From Schleiferiaceae bacterium (GTDB taxonomy: Bacteria > Bacteroidota > Bacteroidia > Flavobacteriales > Schleiferiaceae): 8,712 nt of DNA. The position numbers were made by a program, and so were the translations under genes. The notes under the pieces are model-generated. The model was not told where the DNA came from. It did no database searches and was given only the letters and a program-made list of their open reading frames with translations. Shown here one piece after another: positions 1 to 7,420 of this stretch (positions are counted from its first letter, which is position 1; the number at the start of each line of letters is the position of its first letter). Where the stretch lies: positions 1-8,712 of the forward strand of contig JAKMGS010000028.1 of NCBI GenBank assembly GCA_022424815.1, given 5' to 3'.

Positions 1-1
1 C

Positions 2-991
2 TTAAGCGAGACGCTCAACTAGGTTTGCCAAACGCGCAGAGTACCCTGCTTCGTTGTCGTACCAACCTAGTACTTTAACCAAGTTTCCTTTTGCTGAAGT
101 AACGCCAGCATCGAAGATACAGCTGTGCTTATCGCCAACGATATCAGAGCTTACGATTGGGTCTTCAGTATACATGAGGATGCCTTTCAATGGACCTTCG
201 GCAGCTTCTTTCATTGCATCGTTAACCTCCTCTGCAGTTACCTCGCGCTTTAACTGAACGGTTAAGTCAGTAGCTGAACCGGTGATGGTAGGAACACGCA
301 TGGCATATCCGTCTAGTTTGCCTTTCAACTGTGGCAATACCAAAGCAACTGCTTTTGCTGCACCCGTTGAAGTAGGGATCATGTTTACGGCTGCTGCACG
401 AGCACGACGCTTGTCAGAGTGTGGCGCATCTTGGATACGCTGGTCAGAAGTATATGCGTGGATCGTACACATGAAACCGCTTTCGATTCCGAACTTCTCG
501 TCTAATACTTTCGCCATTGGAGACAAACAGTTGGTTGTACAAGAAGCGTTACTTACCATGGTATCGTCAGCAGTCAATTCGCCGTCGTTTACTCCCAAAA
601 CGATTGTTTTGATATCGCCTGATGCTGGAGCACTTAGCGCTACTTTTTTAGCACCAGCTTTGATATGCTTACCCATACCTTCTGCATCACGGAAGAAACC
701 TGTAGATTCGATCACTACGTCGATACCTAGCTCTGCCCAAGGCAAGGTTTCAGGATCGCGCTGAGCATAAACAGTTATTTCCTTACCGTTAACGATCAAG
801 CTGTTTTGAGTATATGCTACGGTTCCGTTGAAACGACCGTGTGCACTATCGTACTTTAATAGATGCGCAAGCATATCTACTGCAGTCAAGTCGTTGATGG
901 CAACGATCTCTACTTTGTCGCTTTCGATGAGATTGCGAAATGTTAAGCGTCCGATACGGCCAAAGCCGTTAATGGCAATTTTTGTGCTCAT
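2..991 (-). CDS. gap: Glyceraldehyde-3-phosphate dehydrogenase, type I (glycolytic, NAD-type)
   Basis: Cytoplasmic enzyme that oxidises and phosphorylates glyceraldehyde 3-phosphate to 1,3-bisphosphoglycerate with NAD. The 329-residue protein is full length for the family. It opens with the Rossmann motif INGFGRIGR (residues 7-15). The active site SNASCTTNC gives catalytic Cys151, and His178 in the CTIHAYTSDQ stretch is the expected base. Asp34 in AINDL at the end of the second Rossmann strand, together with the proline in DAPHSDKRRARA, fits NAD rather than NADP preference; this is inferred from family rules. The start ATG lies directly before the Rossmann strand, so no other start is sensible. 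It is the second gene of an operon, 14 bp after the pfkA stop, with no promoter-like box in that gap. No Shine-Dalgarno sequence precedes it. The stop lies at the window edge, so any following gene or terminator is out of view. Confidence 0.98.
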   Translation of the reverse strand: MSTKIAINGFGRIGRLTFRNLIESDKVEIVAINDLTAVDMLAHLLKYDSAHGRFNGTVAYTQNSLIVNGKEITVYAQRDPETLPWAELGIDVVIESTGFFRDAEGMGKHIKAGAKKVALSAPASGDIKTIVLGVNDGELTADDTMVSNASCTTNCLSPMAKVLDEKFGIESGFMCTIHAYTSDQRIQDAPHSDKRRARAAAVNMIPTSTGAAKAVALVLPQLKGKLDGYAMRVPTITGSATDLTVQLKREVTAEEVNDAMKEAAEGPLKGILMYTEDPIVSSDIVGDKHSCIFDAGVTSAKGNLVKVLGWYDNEAGYSARLANLVERLA

Positions 992-1005
992 AATAGTTGT
1001 TTGAG

Positions 1006-1989
1006 TTATGTGGCTAGAATTTTAGCAATGGTTAGCATTTCCTCATCCAATTCGGTGGCTTTAGAAATGGCGTCTTCTAATGACGTGAAAACGACTTTTT
1101 GATTGATCATGCCTGCCATGACTTTTTGTTTGCCTTCCAGCAATCCGTTTACGGCATAATGACCTAATACTGATGCTAATACACGGTCATTCGTCGATGG
1201 AGATCCCCCGCGCTGTGTGTGCCCTAAAGTGGTCACTTTCACATCCATTTCGGGGAATTCGTTGCGAATAGCAGTGGCGATTTCGAAAATATCACCAAGG
1301 TGGTTGCCTTCAGCGACCATGATGATATTCGAGGTTTTCTTCGAGGCTTGTGCCGACTTTAAGTCCGAAAAAAGTTCTTCATAAGTCGCTTTCTTCTCTG
1401 GCAAAATGATGCTTAAAGCACCTGTCGCTAAACCAGTAGAAGAGGCAATGTAGCCTGTATCGCGACCCATTACTTCCACAAGGAACAGTCGATTGTGCGA
1501 AGAAGCCGTATCACGGATTTTATCAACGCTTTCAATGACGGTATTGGTGGCGGTGTCGTAACCAATGGTAAAATCGGTCCCAAAAAGGTCATTATCAATG
1601 GTCCCTGGGACCCCAATAACCTTAATGCCATGCTCATCGGCCAATTTCAATGCCCCAGTAAAAGACCCATCTCCACCAATGACTACGAGAGCATCGATAT
1701 CGCGATCCTTTAAATTTTGGGCTGCTTTGGTACGACCTTCAGGCGTTCTGAATTCTTGGGAACGAGCACTTTTTAGAAATGTACCCCCTTGTGCCAGGAT
1801 GTGCTTAACGCTTGCGGTGTTCAATTCGACAAGGTCATTTTCGATCATCCCCTCGTACCCGCGGTACACCCCATAGACGCGTTTGCCGTGGTACAATGCG
1901 GTTCTAGTTACCGCACGAATAGCCGCATTCATTCCGGGAGCATCACCCCCAGAAGTAAGTATCGCGATATTTTTAATCTCTTGAGACAT
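1006..1989 (-). CDS. pfkA: ATP-dependent 6-phosphofructokinase
   Basis: Phosphorylates fructose 6-phosphate to fructose 1,6-bisphosphate, the committed step of glycolysis, in the cytoplasm. At 327 residues it has the usual bacterial PfkA length. Visible motifs are the N-terminal LTSGGDAPGMNAAIRA (residues 11-26), GGDGS (105-109), the catalytic GTIDND (129-134), VMGRDTGY (173-180) and GHTQRGGSPS (256-265). A glycine in GGDGS, where pyrophosphate-dependent enzymes usually have an aspartate, points to ATP as donor. The next in-frame Met (residue 20) would cut off the nucleotide-binding loop, so the start is secure. It is the first gene of the pfkA-gap operon and is divergent from the Nudix-type regulator, with 101 bp between the start codons. 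That gap holds a 21-bp palindrome and two -7-like boxes for this strand, so it is probably controlled by the neighbouring regulator. Confidence 0.98.
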   Translation of the reverse strand: MSQEIKNIAILTSGGDAPGMNAAIRAVTRTALYHGKRVYGVYRGYEGMIENDLVELNTASVKHILAQGGTFLKSARSQEFRTPEGRTKAAQNLKDRDIDALVVIGGDGSFTGALKLADEHGIKVIGVPGTIDNDLFGTDFTIGYDTATNTVIESVDKIRDTASSHNRLFLVEVMGRDTGYIASSTGLATGALSIILPEKKATYEELFSDLKSAQASKKTSNIIMVAEGNHLGDIFEIATAIRNEFPEMDVKVTTLGHTQRGGSPSTNDRVLASVLGHYAVNGLLEGKQKVMAGMINQKVVFTSLEDAISKATELDEEMLTIAKILAT

Positions 1990-1993
1990 GCTG

Positions 1994-2001
1994 CAAATGT
2001 A
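1994..2001 (-). promoter_or_regulatory. Candidate -7 box of pfkA (TACATTTG)
   Basis: Read on the minus strand this is TACATTTG, a full match to the Bacteroidota -7 consensus TAnnTTTG. Only four bases (CAGC) separate it from the pfkA ATG, so a transcript from it would start at or next to the start codon and be leaderless or nearly so. I see no TTTG-like -33 element at the usual distance. A weaker competing box, TAACTTTT (2014-2021, minus strand), would give a leader of about 20 nt. Which one is used cannot be settled from sequence. Confidence 0.4.
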
Positions 2002-2006
2002 ATAAC

Positions 2007-2027
2007 TAAGTGTAAAAGTTACACTTA
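2007..2027. promoter_or_regulatory. 21-bp perfect palindrome, probable operator of the Nudix/winged-helix regulator
   Basis: Two 9-bp arms, TAAGTGTAA and TTACACTTA, are exact reverse complements around the 3-bp centre AAG. The inner bases form GT-N7-AC, the shared core that I recall being described for NrtR-family operators, which are also about 21 bp long. The site lies in the gap between pfkA and the divergent regulator gene, immediately upstream of the best pfkA -7 box and overlapping the weaker one, and about 15 bp upstream of a weak -7 box for the regulator. Binding there could therefore repress both directions. The palindrome is seen directly; the identity of the bound protein is inferred from adjacency and family habit. 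Confidence 0.75.
2014..2021 (-). promoter_or_regulatory. Alternative -7 box of pfkA inside the palindrome (TAACTTTT)
   Basis: Read on the minus strand this matches TAnnTTTG at seven of eight positions, with the final G replaced by T. It sits at positions 7-14 of the 21-bp palindrome, exactly the register in which the susC -7 box sits in the second operator-like site. A transcript from here would start near 2009 and carry a short leader before the pfkA ATG at 1989. No TTTG -33 element is evident. Confidence 0.3.
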
Positions 2028-2042
2028 TTAATTAATTAGCTT

Positions 2043-2050
2043 TATATTTA
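2043..2050 (+). promoter_or_regulatory. Weak candidate -7 box of the regulator gene (TATATTTA)
   Basis: TATATTTA matches TAnnTTTG except for the last base. It lies in an AT-rich stretch 40 bp before the regulator ATG. The region where a -33 element would fall overlaps the right arm of the 21-bp palindrome, which would suit autorepression. No clear TTTG is present there, so the call is weak. Confidence 0.25.
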
Positions 2051-2090
2051 AAGGCCTTGGATTTTACCTAAATACAGAATTGAACCGCCT

Positions 2091-2792
2091 ATGTCTCTAC
2101 AAATTGAGTTTGCCCCTAACATAAGTGTCGATTGTGTCATCTTCGGATTTGATGGAGAAAACCTCAATGTTTTGCTCATCGAAGAGAAGGATATTGGTCA
2201 AGGCTTACTGCGCAAACGATTGCCCGGAGATTTAATTCTTCGTGGTGAAGGTTTAGACGCGGCTGCGGACCGAGTATTATGGGAGTTGGCCAGTCTACAA
2301 AACGTAACCATGAGGCAATTTCACACTTTTGGAGAGCCGGATCGTGTAAACGACCCAAAGGATAAAAAGTGGTTGGAATTATATCGTAAAAATCCAGATG
2401 AGCGGGTTATCACCGTGGCGTATTATGCATTGGTTAAAATGACAGATTTTAGCCCAAATCCTGCTTCATTTGCAGGCGAAGCGTTATGGCAAGACATCGA
2501 AGAAGTACCGGAATTAGCTTTTGATCACAATGAGATTGTGGAGGTAGCGCTTTGGAAACTGCAGCGACATTTTGAGCTGAACAAGAGCGGGTATGAGTTA
2601 TTGCCGCCAAAGTTCACCCTCAATCAGTTGCAACAGTTGCATGAGGCGATCACGCAAGAAGAATTGGACAAGAGAAACTTCCGTAAAAAAGTTGTTCGTG
2701 AAAAGCTCGTTGAGGCGACCGATGAAAAGCAAGAAGGCGTCCTGCACAAACCGGCCCGTTTGTATAGAATTAAAAAATCTAAACAGGATTAA
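2091..2792 (+). CDS. NrtR/AraR-like transcription regulator: degenerate Nudix domain plus winged helix
   Basis: DNA-binding regulator of 233 residues. Residues about 10-140 form a Nudix-like fold (VDCVIFGFDGENLNVLLIEE, RLPGDLILRGEGL, later RVITVAYYALV). Residues about 165-228 match the winged-helix part of this class: FTLNQLQQLHEAITQEELDK, then RNFRKKVV and a terminal ARLYRIKK. The Nudix box G-x5-E-x7-REUxEExGU is broken: where REUxEExGU should be, the protein reads WELASLQNV (64-72), so the metal-binding glutamates are Ser68 and Leu69. It should bind a ligand without hydrolysing it. Relatives sense ADP-ribose (NrtR) or arabinose (AraR of Bacteroides); the ligand here is unknown. It lies between a glycolytic operon and a glycan uptake operon, and operator-like palindromes stand on both sides of it. 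The start at the first ATG leaves the usual short lead before the first Nudix strand. Confidence 0.92.
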   Translation: MSLQIEFAPNISVDCVIFGFDGENLNVLLIEEKDIGQGLLRKRLPGDLILRGEGLDAAADRVLWELASLQNVTMRQFHTFGEPDRVNDPKDKKWLELYRKNPDERVITVAYYALVKMTDFSPNPASFAGEALWQDIEEVPELAFDHNEIVEVALWKLQRHFELNKSGYELLPPKFTLNQLQQLHEAITQEELDKRNFRKKVVREKLVEATDEKQEGVLHKPARLYRIKKSKQD

Positions 2793-2874
2793 GGGCTATT
2801 TCTAGTCTTTTGGGTTAAAAAGTGGGCGGATTTCGTTAACACACCCTCGAACACTCCTTCGACGGAATAAGGTT

Positions 2875-2895
2875 AAAGTGTACTTTTGACATTAT
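2875..2895. promoter_or_regulatory. Second operator-like site over the susC promoter
   Basis: This site resembles the palindrome at 2007-2027 read on the minus strand: 14 of 21 positions agree, including an unbroken AAGTGTA in the left half, and the GT-N7-AC core is kept (GT at 2880-2881, AC at 2889-2890). The outer seven bases of each half pair at five of seven positions, so it is an imperfect palindrome and probably a weaker site. It covers the whole TACTTTTG -7 box, so a bound protein would block the promoter of the susC operon. Binding by the adjacent regulator is inferred. Confidence 0.5.
2881..2888 (+). promoter_or_regulatory. -7 box of the susC operon (TACTTTTG)
   Basis: TACTTTTG is a full match to the Bacteroidota -7 consensus TAnnTTTG. 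Transcription would begin near 2893 and leave a leader of about 25 nt before the susC ATG at 2918. A weak -33 candidate, TTCG at 2858-2861, lies 19 bp upstream, a normal spacing for this promoter class. The box lies inside the operator-like site at 2875-2895. Confidence 0.6.
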
Positions 2896-2917
2896 AACCT
2901 TTTACACAAGCCATCAA

Positions 2918-5900
2918 ATGAAGATTGTTTCAAGATTTTTGACGATCTGCCTAGCGGTTTTGAGCGGTTCTGTTGCCTTGGCACAACAGGTAAGTGGTAC
3001 TGTCTTTGACGAGTACAACGAGCCATTGCCATCGGTTGCAATTACTGTTGAAAACGGTGGAGGCACGATGACTGACTTTAACGGTCAGTACAACCTCTCT
3101 TTGGGAAACGGCACGTATAATATTACCTATTCATTTGTAGGGTACGAGCCGGCAACCAAATCAGTAAACGTAAACGGCAACAAAGTGGTCAACGTGACCC
3201 TTAAGCCTTCCAAGACCCAGCTCGATGAAGTGGTTGTGGTTGGATACGGTGTTGCACGTAAAAGAGATTTGACCGGCTCGGTAGTCTCTTTGAAGACGAA
3301 AGAATTAACGGATATTCCAACCCCCTCTTTTGAGAATGCCATTCAAGGTAAGGCTGCGGGTGTACAGGTCATCACAGGTTCTGGTATTGCCGGTTCTGGT
3401 TCGATGGTTCGTGTGCGCGGTGTGGCCTCGATTTCGGCGGGTGGTGATCCACTATATGTTGTAGACGGTATTCCTATTACCCAAGACTACTTCTTGAACG
3501 GTAACCGCGGTGGTTTCAATACGAACCCATTGGCAACGATTAACCCAAACGATATTGAATCTGTGGAGATCCTGAAGGATGCAGCAGCTACCGGTATCTA
3601 CGGATCACGTGGTTCTAACGGGGTAGTACTGATCACCACAAAGAGAGGCAAGAGCAACAAATTGACCTATAACTTCTCTTCTCGTATTGGTGCAAGCGGT
3701 CCTACGGCGCTTCCTAACATGACCACTAAAGACGAATACCTTCAGTTGTATGAAGAGGCTTGGGTAAACGACGGTAATGTTGGCGTACCTCAGCTTCCGG
3801 GTAATCGTGTAAGCTGGGCAGAGGCTCAAGCATTTGAAGGAACGGATTGGGTACAAGAGACTATTCGTACAGGTATTAAGCAAGGCTATGATTTCTCTGC
3901 TTCCAAAGGATTTAACGGAGGGAACTTCTACGCTGGCTTGAGTTATTCAGATAATCACAGCTACCTCCAGGGGAACTCGTACGAGCGTATTTCTGGACGA
4001 TTTAATGTGGACTACAACCTTGCGAGCAACCTTAAACTAGGCCTTAGTACATCTATATCGCGTGGTGTGAACAATCGTATTGACGCTGCTTGGTCAGGAG
4101 GATTTGGTGAAGCCATGTCTCGTGCCCTTCCTATTTATCCTATTTATTACGCGGAAGACGAATACGACGATAACGGAAACGTTGTGGCGCGTACGGGTGA
4201 TTACTGGTTGAAAGGTGGCGTAAGCTTGAACCCAGTAGCGCAACGCGACTTGAAAGATTGGACGGCCATTGAGGACCGCACCATCAACAACTTGACATTG
4301 GATTACAAGTTAAGCGACGCATGGACCTTGCGCGGTCAAGGGGCTTTTGATTACATGCATTTTGAAGATCATATTTGGGAAAAACCAGGATATGACCCAA
4401 CATACAAGGATTCAGACGGTAATTTGCTGGGCCGTGCGAACATGTACACTTATAATGTATCTAACGCTTCTGGTAATGCCACGGCCAATTACATAAAGGA
4501 CCTCGGCGAAGACCACCACTTCAATTGGTTGATCGGTTCGGAGTACCAGTACAATCGCATCATTCGTTGGGACGGCTATTACGATAGTGAAGCTACGGGC
4601 CAAATCCGTGAGACCGGCCAGTGGGTGAATGACCCACGCAGCTACATGGAGGAATATGCTTTTGCTTCTGCCTTTACTCGTTTGAATTACAATTACCAAG
4701 GCAAGTACTACGCAGAAGCGTTGATCCGTCGTGACGGTTCTTCAAAGTTTGGACCGAACAATAAGTATGGTAACTTCCCAGCAGCTTCTGTAGGTTGGAT
4801 CATCTCTGAAGAAGATTTCATGGCCAATTTGCCACACGTGAACTACTTGAAGTTGAAGACATCAGTAGGTAAGAATGGTAACTCTGCCATTCCATCGTAC
4901 CAGTGGTTCGGATACTACAATGTGGCTAACAACGGATATGCGGGACAAACCTACCGCTACCCGGTCATTCGTGAAAACGCTAACCTTCGCTGGGAAACCT
5001 CTACTACTTATGATATAGGATTGGAATACGGGTTCTTCCAAGACCGTATCTCAGGGGAATTAGCTTGGTACCGCAAGGAAACGAACGACATGTTGCTGAA
5101 CGTAACGCTTCAGGGTTCTACCGGATTTGGTTCTTGGTGGGATAACGTAGGTAGCGTATACAACACGGGTGTGGAGTTCGCAATTAAGTCTAGAAACATT
5201 GTCACGGACAACTTCACTTGGACTACGGACTTCAACGTGGCGCGCAACTACAATGAAATCACTTCGATCGGTAGCTACTCTCCGGATGCGGTAAGTGGGG
5301 GAACGAACGATACGCGTGTAGTAGTGGGAATGCCTATTGGTACGAACTACCTCGTGCGCTTTAGTCACGTAGACCCAACCAATGGTTTGCCGGTATACCT
5401 GACTAAGGACGGTGAAGAAACCTACACTTGGGACCTCCAAGATCGTGTGGCTGTAGGAAATGTTATGCCAGATGCCATCGGCGGTTTGACCAACACCTTC
5501 AACTACAAAAACCTTGAATTTAGTTTCTTGTGGGTATTCACCATCGGTGGAGATATCTACGACAGCTCTTCGAAGCGTCAGATGGGTGTTGTGACGGATT
5601 GGAACATGCGTACAGATTTGTTCGACCGTTGGCAGCAACCAGGCGATCAAGCGACCTACCCTCGTTTGAGCCGCGATTACCGCACTTACGGGGCGAATAC
5701 TGAATGGATCAACACCAACCTGTGGTTGCACGACGGAACATATGCTCGTTTGCGTAACGTGAAGTTGACCTATACAGTACCACAAGAGAAGTTGAAGTTT
5801 GTCAAGGGCATGAGCATCAACGTGACGGGTACGAACTTGATTACATTGACAGAATTCATCGGACTGGATCCGGAAATCGCTCGTGATTTCGAGAATGCCA

Positions 5901-5986
5901 CTGACCGTAACATGTCTCCGAACATTACCTACTTGACCCCTCCACAGGAGAAGACGTTCAACGTAGGTGTTAATATTAACTTTTAA
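2918..5986 (+). CDS. SusC/RagA-family TonB-dependent outer-membrane receptor
   Basis: Outer-membrane importer of 1022 residues, normal for SusC-type proteins. With its SusD partner it takes up oligosaccharides using TonB energy. Residues 1-22 are a signal peptide ending ALA before Gln23. A carboxypeptidase-regulatory-like (CarboxypepD_reg) beta domain spans about 24-97 (VSGTVFDEYNEPLPSVAI, then TYNITYSFVGYEP). The typical LDEVVVVGYG segment (102-111) leads into the plug domain, with MVRVRGVASISAGGDPLYVV and, at about 215-243, VEILKDAAATGIYGSRGSNG. The rest is a 22-strand-type barrel ending in a terminal Phe (NVGVNINF), as expected for barrel assembly. It heads an operon with susD 11 bp downstream. 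Its promoter lies under an operator-like site. The substrate cannot be read from the sequence; the partner genes make an alpha-glucan or a similar oligosaccharide plausible. Confidence 0.96.
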   Translation: MKIVSRFLTICLAVLSGSVALAQQVSGTVFDEYNEPLPSVAITVENGGGTMTDFNGQYNLSLGNGTYNITYSFVGYEPATKSVNVNGNKVVNVTLKPSKTQLDEVVVVGYGVARKRDLTGSVVSLKTKELTDIPTPSFENAIQGKAAGVQVITGSGIAGSGSMVRVRGVASISAGGDPLYVVDGIPITQDYFLNGNRGGFNTNPLATINPNDIESVEILKDAAATGIYGSRGSNGVVLITTKRGKSNKLTYNFSSRIGASGPTALPNMTTKDEYLQLYEEAWVNDGNVGVPQLPGNRVSWAEAQAFEGTDWVQETIRTGIKQGYDFSASKGFNGGNFYAGLSYSDNHSYLQGNSYERISGRFNVDYNLASNLKLGLSTSISRGVNNRIDAAWSGGFGEAMSRALPIYPIYYAEDEYDDNGNVVARTGDYWLKGGVSLNPVAQRDLKDWTAIEDRTINNLTLDYKLSDAWTLRGQGAFDYMHFEDHIWEKPGYDPTYKDSDGNLLGRANMYTYNVSNASGNATANYIKDLGEDHHFNWLIGSEYQYNRIIRWDGYYDSEATGQIRETGQWVNDPRSYMEEYAFASAFTRLNYNYQGKYYAEALIRRDGSSKFGPNNKYGNFPAASVGWIISEEDFMANLPHVNYLKLKTSVGKNGNSAIPSYQWFGYYNVANNGYAGQTYRYPVIRENANLRWETSTTYDIGLEYGFFQDRISGELAWYRKETNDMLLNVTLQGSTGFGSWWDNVGSVYNTGVEFAIKSRNIVTDNFTWTTDFNVARNYNEITSIGSYSPDAVSGGTNDTRVVVGMPIGTNYLVRFSHVDPTNGLPVYLTKDGEETYTWDLQDRVAVGNVMPDAIGGLTNTFNYKNLEFSFLWVFTIGGDIYDSSSKRQMGVVTDWNMRTDLFDRWQQPGDQATYPRLSRDYRTYGANTEWINTNLWLHDGTYARLRNVKLTYTVPQEKLKFVKGMSINVTGTNLITLTEFIGLDPEIARDFENATDRNMSPNITYLTPPQEKTFNVGVNINF

Positions 5987-5997
5987 TCTCCCGCATC

Positions 5998-7407
5998 ATG
6001 AAAAAGATAGCAGCATTTTTAGCCATAGCAGCACTTGCGATCGGGACTTCTTCTTGTGAGAAGATCTTGGATTTCCAAGCAAATACAGATAGCCAAATCC
6101 CAGCAGATTCCGCTATTCTCACGATCAGCGACGCGCAAGAGTTGTTGGTCAGTGTATACGATGTCGCCGCAAATACCTACGGTGGATGGATGCAAAACAT
6201 CCCTGAGGTTATGGCGGATAACGTAGCAGATCCGCTGGGATTGAATGGGGAGTACGCACAGATTTGGCGTTGGACTTCGTCGTTCTTTAACGGATCATTT
6301 GGCGGTCAATACCGCGATGCCTACATCGCGATTTACCGCGCCAACACCTTGTTGGAAGAGGTAGCGGATCTCGAAGGCGCAACACCGGATGCGGTACAAC
6401 GCATTTCGGCAGAGGCCAAATTCATCCGTGCCATTTCACACTTCCACGTGGTGCGTATTTGGGCGATGCCTTATGGACATACTGCAGATAATAGCCACTT
6501 GGGTATTCCTCTGAAGATTAGTGCAGACCAAACGCCTCAGATGCGTGCGACTGTGGCGGATGTATATGCCTCCATTGTTCAAGACCTCTTGGATGCGGAA
6601 GCAGATCTCCCTACTGAGAACGGTATCTTTGCCAACCAGATGGCAGCGAAGGCGATGTTGGCAAAGGTGTACCTAGAAATGGGTGAATTTGCCGATGCCA
6701 AAGCCAAAGCTGGTGAGGTGGTCAACTCAGGCAACTACATGCTAGAACAAGATTTGACCAAGCGTTTCAGCGACCACCAAAACGACAATTTGCCGGCAGA
6801 ATTCATCTTCACTTTGGTGAGCACCAACGAAAGCACGGCGACGGATACGATTGTAGACGAGCGTGGTACGGGCTATGTATGGCACTACCGCTCGGACGAT
6901 CCAAACGCCAACCCGGCATTGAAATCAAGCCAGGATATGTATGTGGCAGCGACCAGCGATACCAGCGACCTCCGCGGTCAATTGTGGTACGAGGCGCGCA
7001 ATGTGGGTTCGCCGGATGAGTTCTACGTAGTCAGCAAGTTCAACTCGAGCTTCCTCGACGCGCCACTACTGCACTTGACTGAGATGTACCTGATCTATGC
7101 AGAGTGTAATGTTCGATTGAACGGCGACTCTGACGACAGCGGTTTGGCCTTGATCAACGCCTTGCGTCAACGCGCAGGTTTAACAGATTTGAGCAGCCTT
7201 ACGCTGAATGATGTGATGCGCGAGCGTCGCTTGGAGATGGCTTTTGAGGGGGACCGATTATTCCAGCTCAAGCGCCAAGGCGTTCAAGGAGAAATTCAAA
7301 AAATCCGCGGGGTGGATTGGGATTGTCCAGGAATGATCCTCCAATTCCCGAACTTTGAGGGAACCGCCCAAGGTTTTGTGTATAACGAAGAAGGAGGCTG
7401 CAACTAA
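5998..7407 (+). CDS. SusD/RagB-family surface glycan-binding lipoprotein
   Basis: Lid-like lipoprotein of 469 residues that sits on the SusC barrel and helps to capture the oligosaccharide at the cell surface. The N-terminus has a lysine start, a hydrophobic stretch and a lipidation site at Cys20 (GTSSC). The helical TPR-like SusD core follows, with QYRDAYIAIYRANTLLEEV and AEAKFIRAISHFHVVRIW at about 100-160 and AAKAMLAKVYLEMGEFADAK near 220-240. The C-terminal family signature is clear: LTEMYLIYAECNVRLNG (from about 359) and MRERRLEMAFEGDRLFQLKR (from 407). Length and order of domains are normal. It follows susC by 11 bp with no Shine-Dalgarno sequence and is surely co-transcribed with it. 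Ligand type is not evident from the sequence. Confidence 0.96.
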   Translation: MKKIAAFLAIAALAIGTSSCEKILDFQANTDSQIPADSAILTISDAQELLVSVYDVAANTYGGWMQNIPEVMADNVADPLGLNGEYAQIWRWTSSFFNGSFGGQYRDAYIAIYRANTLLEEVADLEGATPDAVQRISAEAKFIRAISHFHVVRIWAMPYGHTADNSHLGIPLKISADQTPQMRATVADVYASIVQDLLDAEADLPTENGIFANQMAAKAMLAKVYLEMGEFADAKAKAGEVVNSGNYMLEQDLTKRFSDHQNDNLPAEFIFTLVSTNESTATDTIVDERGTGYVWHYRSDDPNANPALKSSQDMYVAATSDTSDLRGQLWYEARNVGSPDEFYVVSKFNSSFLDAPLLHLTEMYLIYAECNVRLNGDSDDSGLALINALRQRAGLTDLSSLTLNDVMRERRLEMAFEGDRLFQLKRQGVQGEIQKIRGVDWDCPGMILQFPNFEGTAQGFVYNEEGGCN

Positions 7408-7420
7408 GCAGTAAAGCCAT

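Noticed and set aside
282..764. Plus-strand open frame of 160 codons opposite gap
   Set aside because: It lies fully antisense to a well-supported GAPDH gene, and its translation shows no domain pattern.
2028..2038. TTAATTAATTA repeat beside the palindrome
   Set aside because: It is a simple AT-rich repeat of a kind common in promoter regions; nothing beyond base composition supports a specific site.
2593..2805. Second plus-strand frame overlapping the end of the regulator gene
   Set aside because: It overlaps the conserved winged-helix coding sequence in another frame and has no features of its own.
2836..2865. Possible hairpin from TTCG and CGAA segments as terminator after the regulator gene
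   Set aside because: The stems are only about four bases long with no T run after them, which is too weak for an intrinsic terminator.
2876..2907. Alternative pairing of AAGTGTA (2876-2882) with TTTACAC (2901-2907) as one long inverted repeat
   Set aside because: The centre would be far longer than in the 2007-2027 palindrome. The GT-N7-AC arrangement at 2875-2895 matches the spacing of the first site, so it is the better reading; the TTTACAC could still be a chance or auxiliary half-site.
5060..5785. Minus-strand open frame of 241 codons inside susC
   Set aside because: It is antisense to the SusC barrel region, which has clear coding character on the plus strand; the translation looks like low-quality shadow sequence rich in Val, Thr and Arg.
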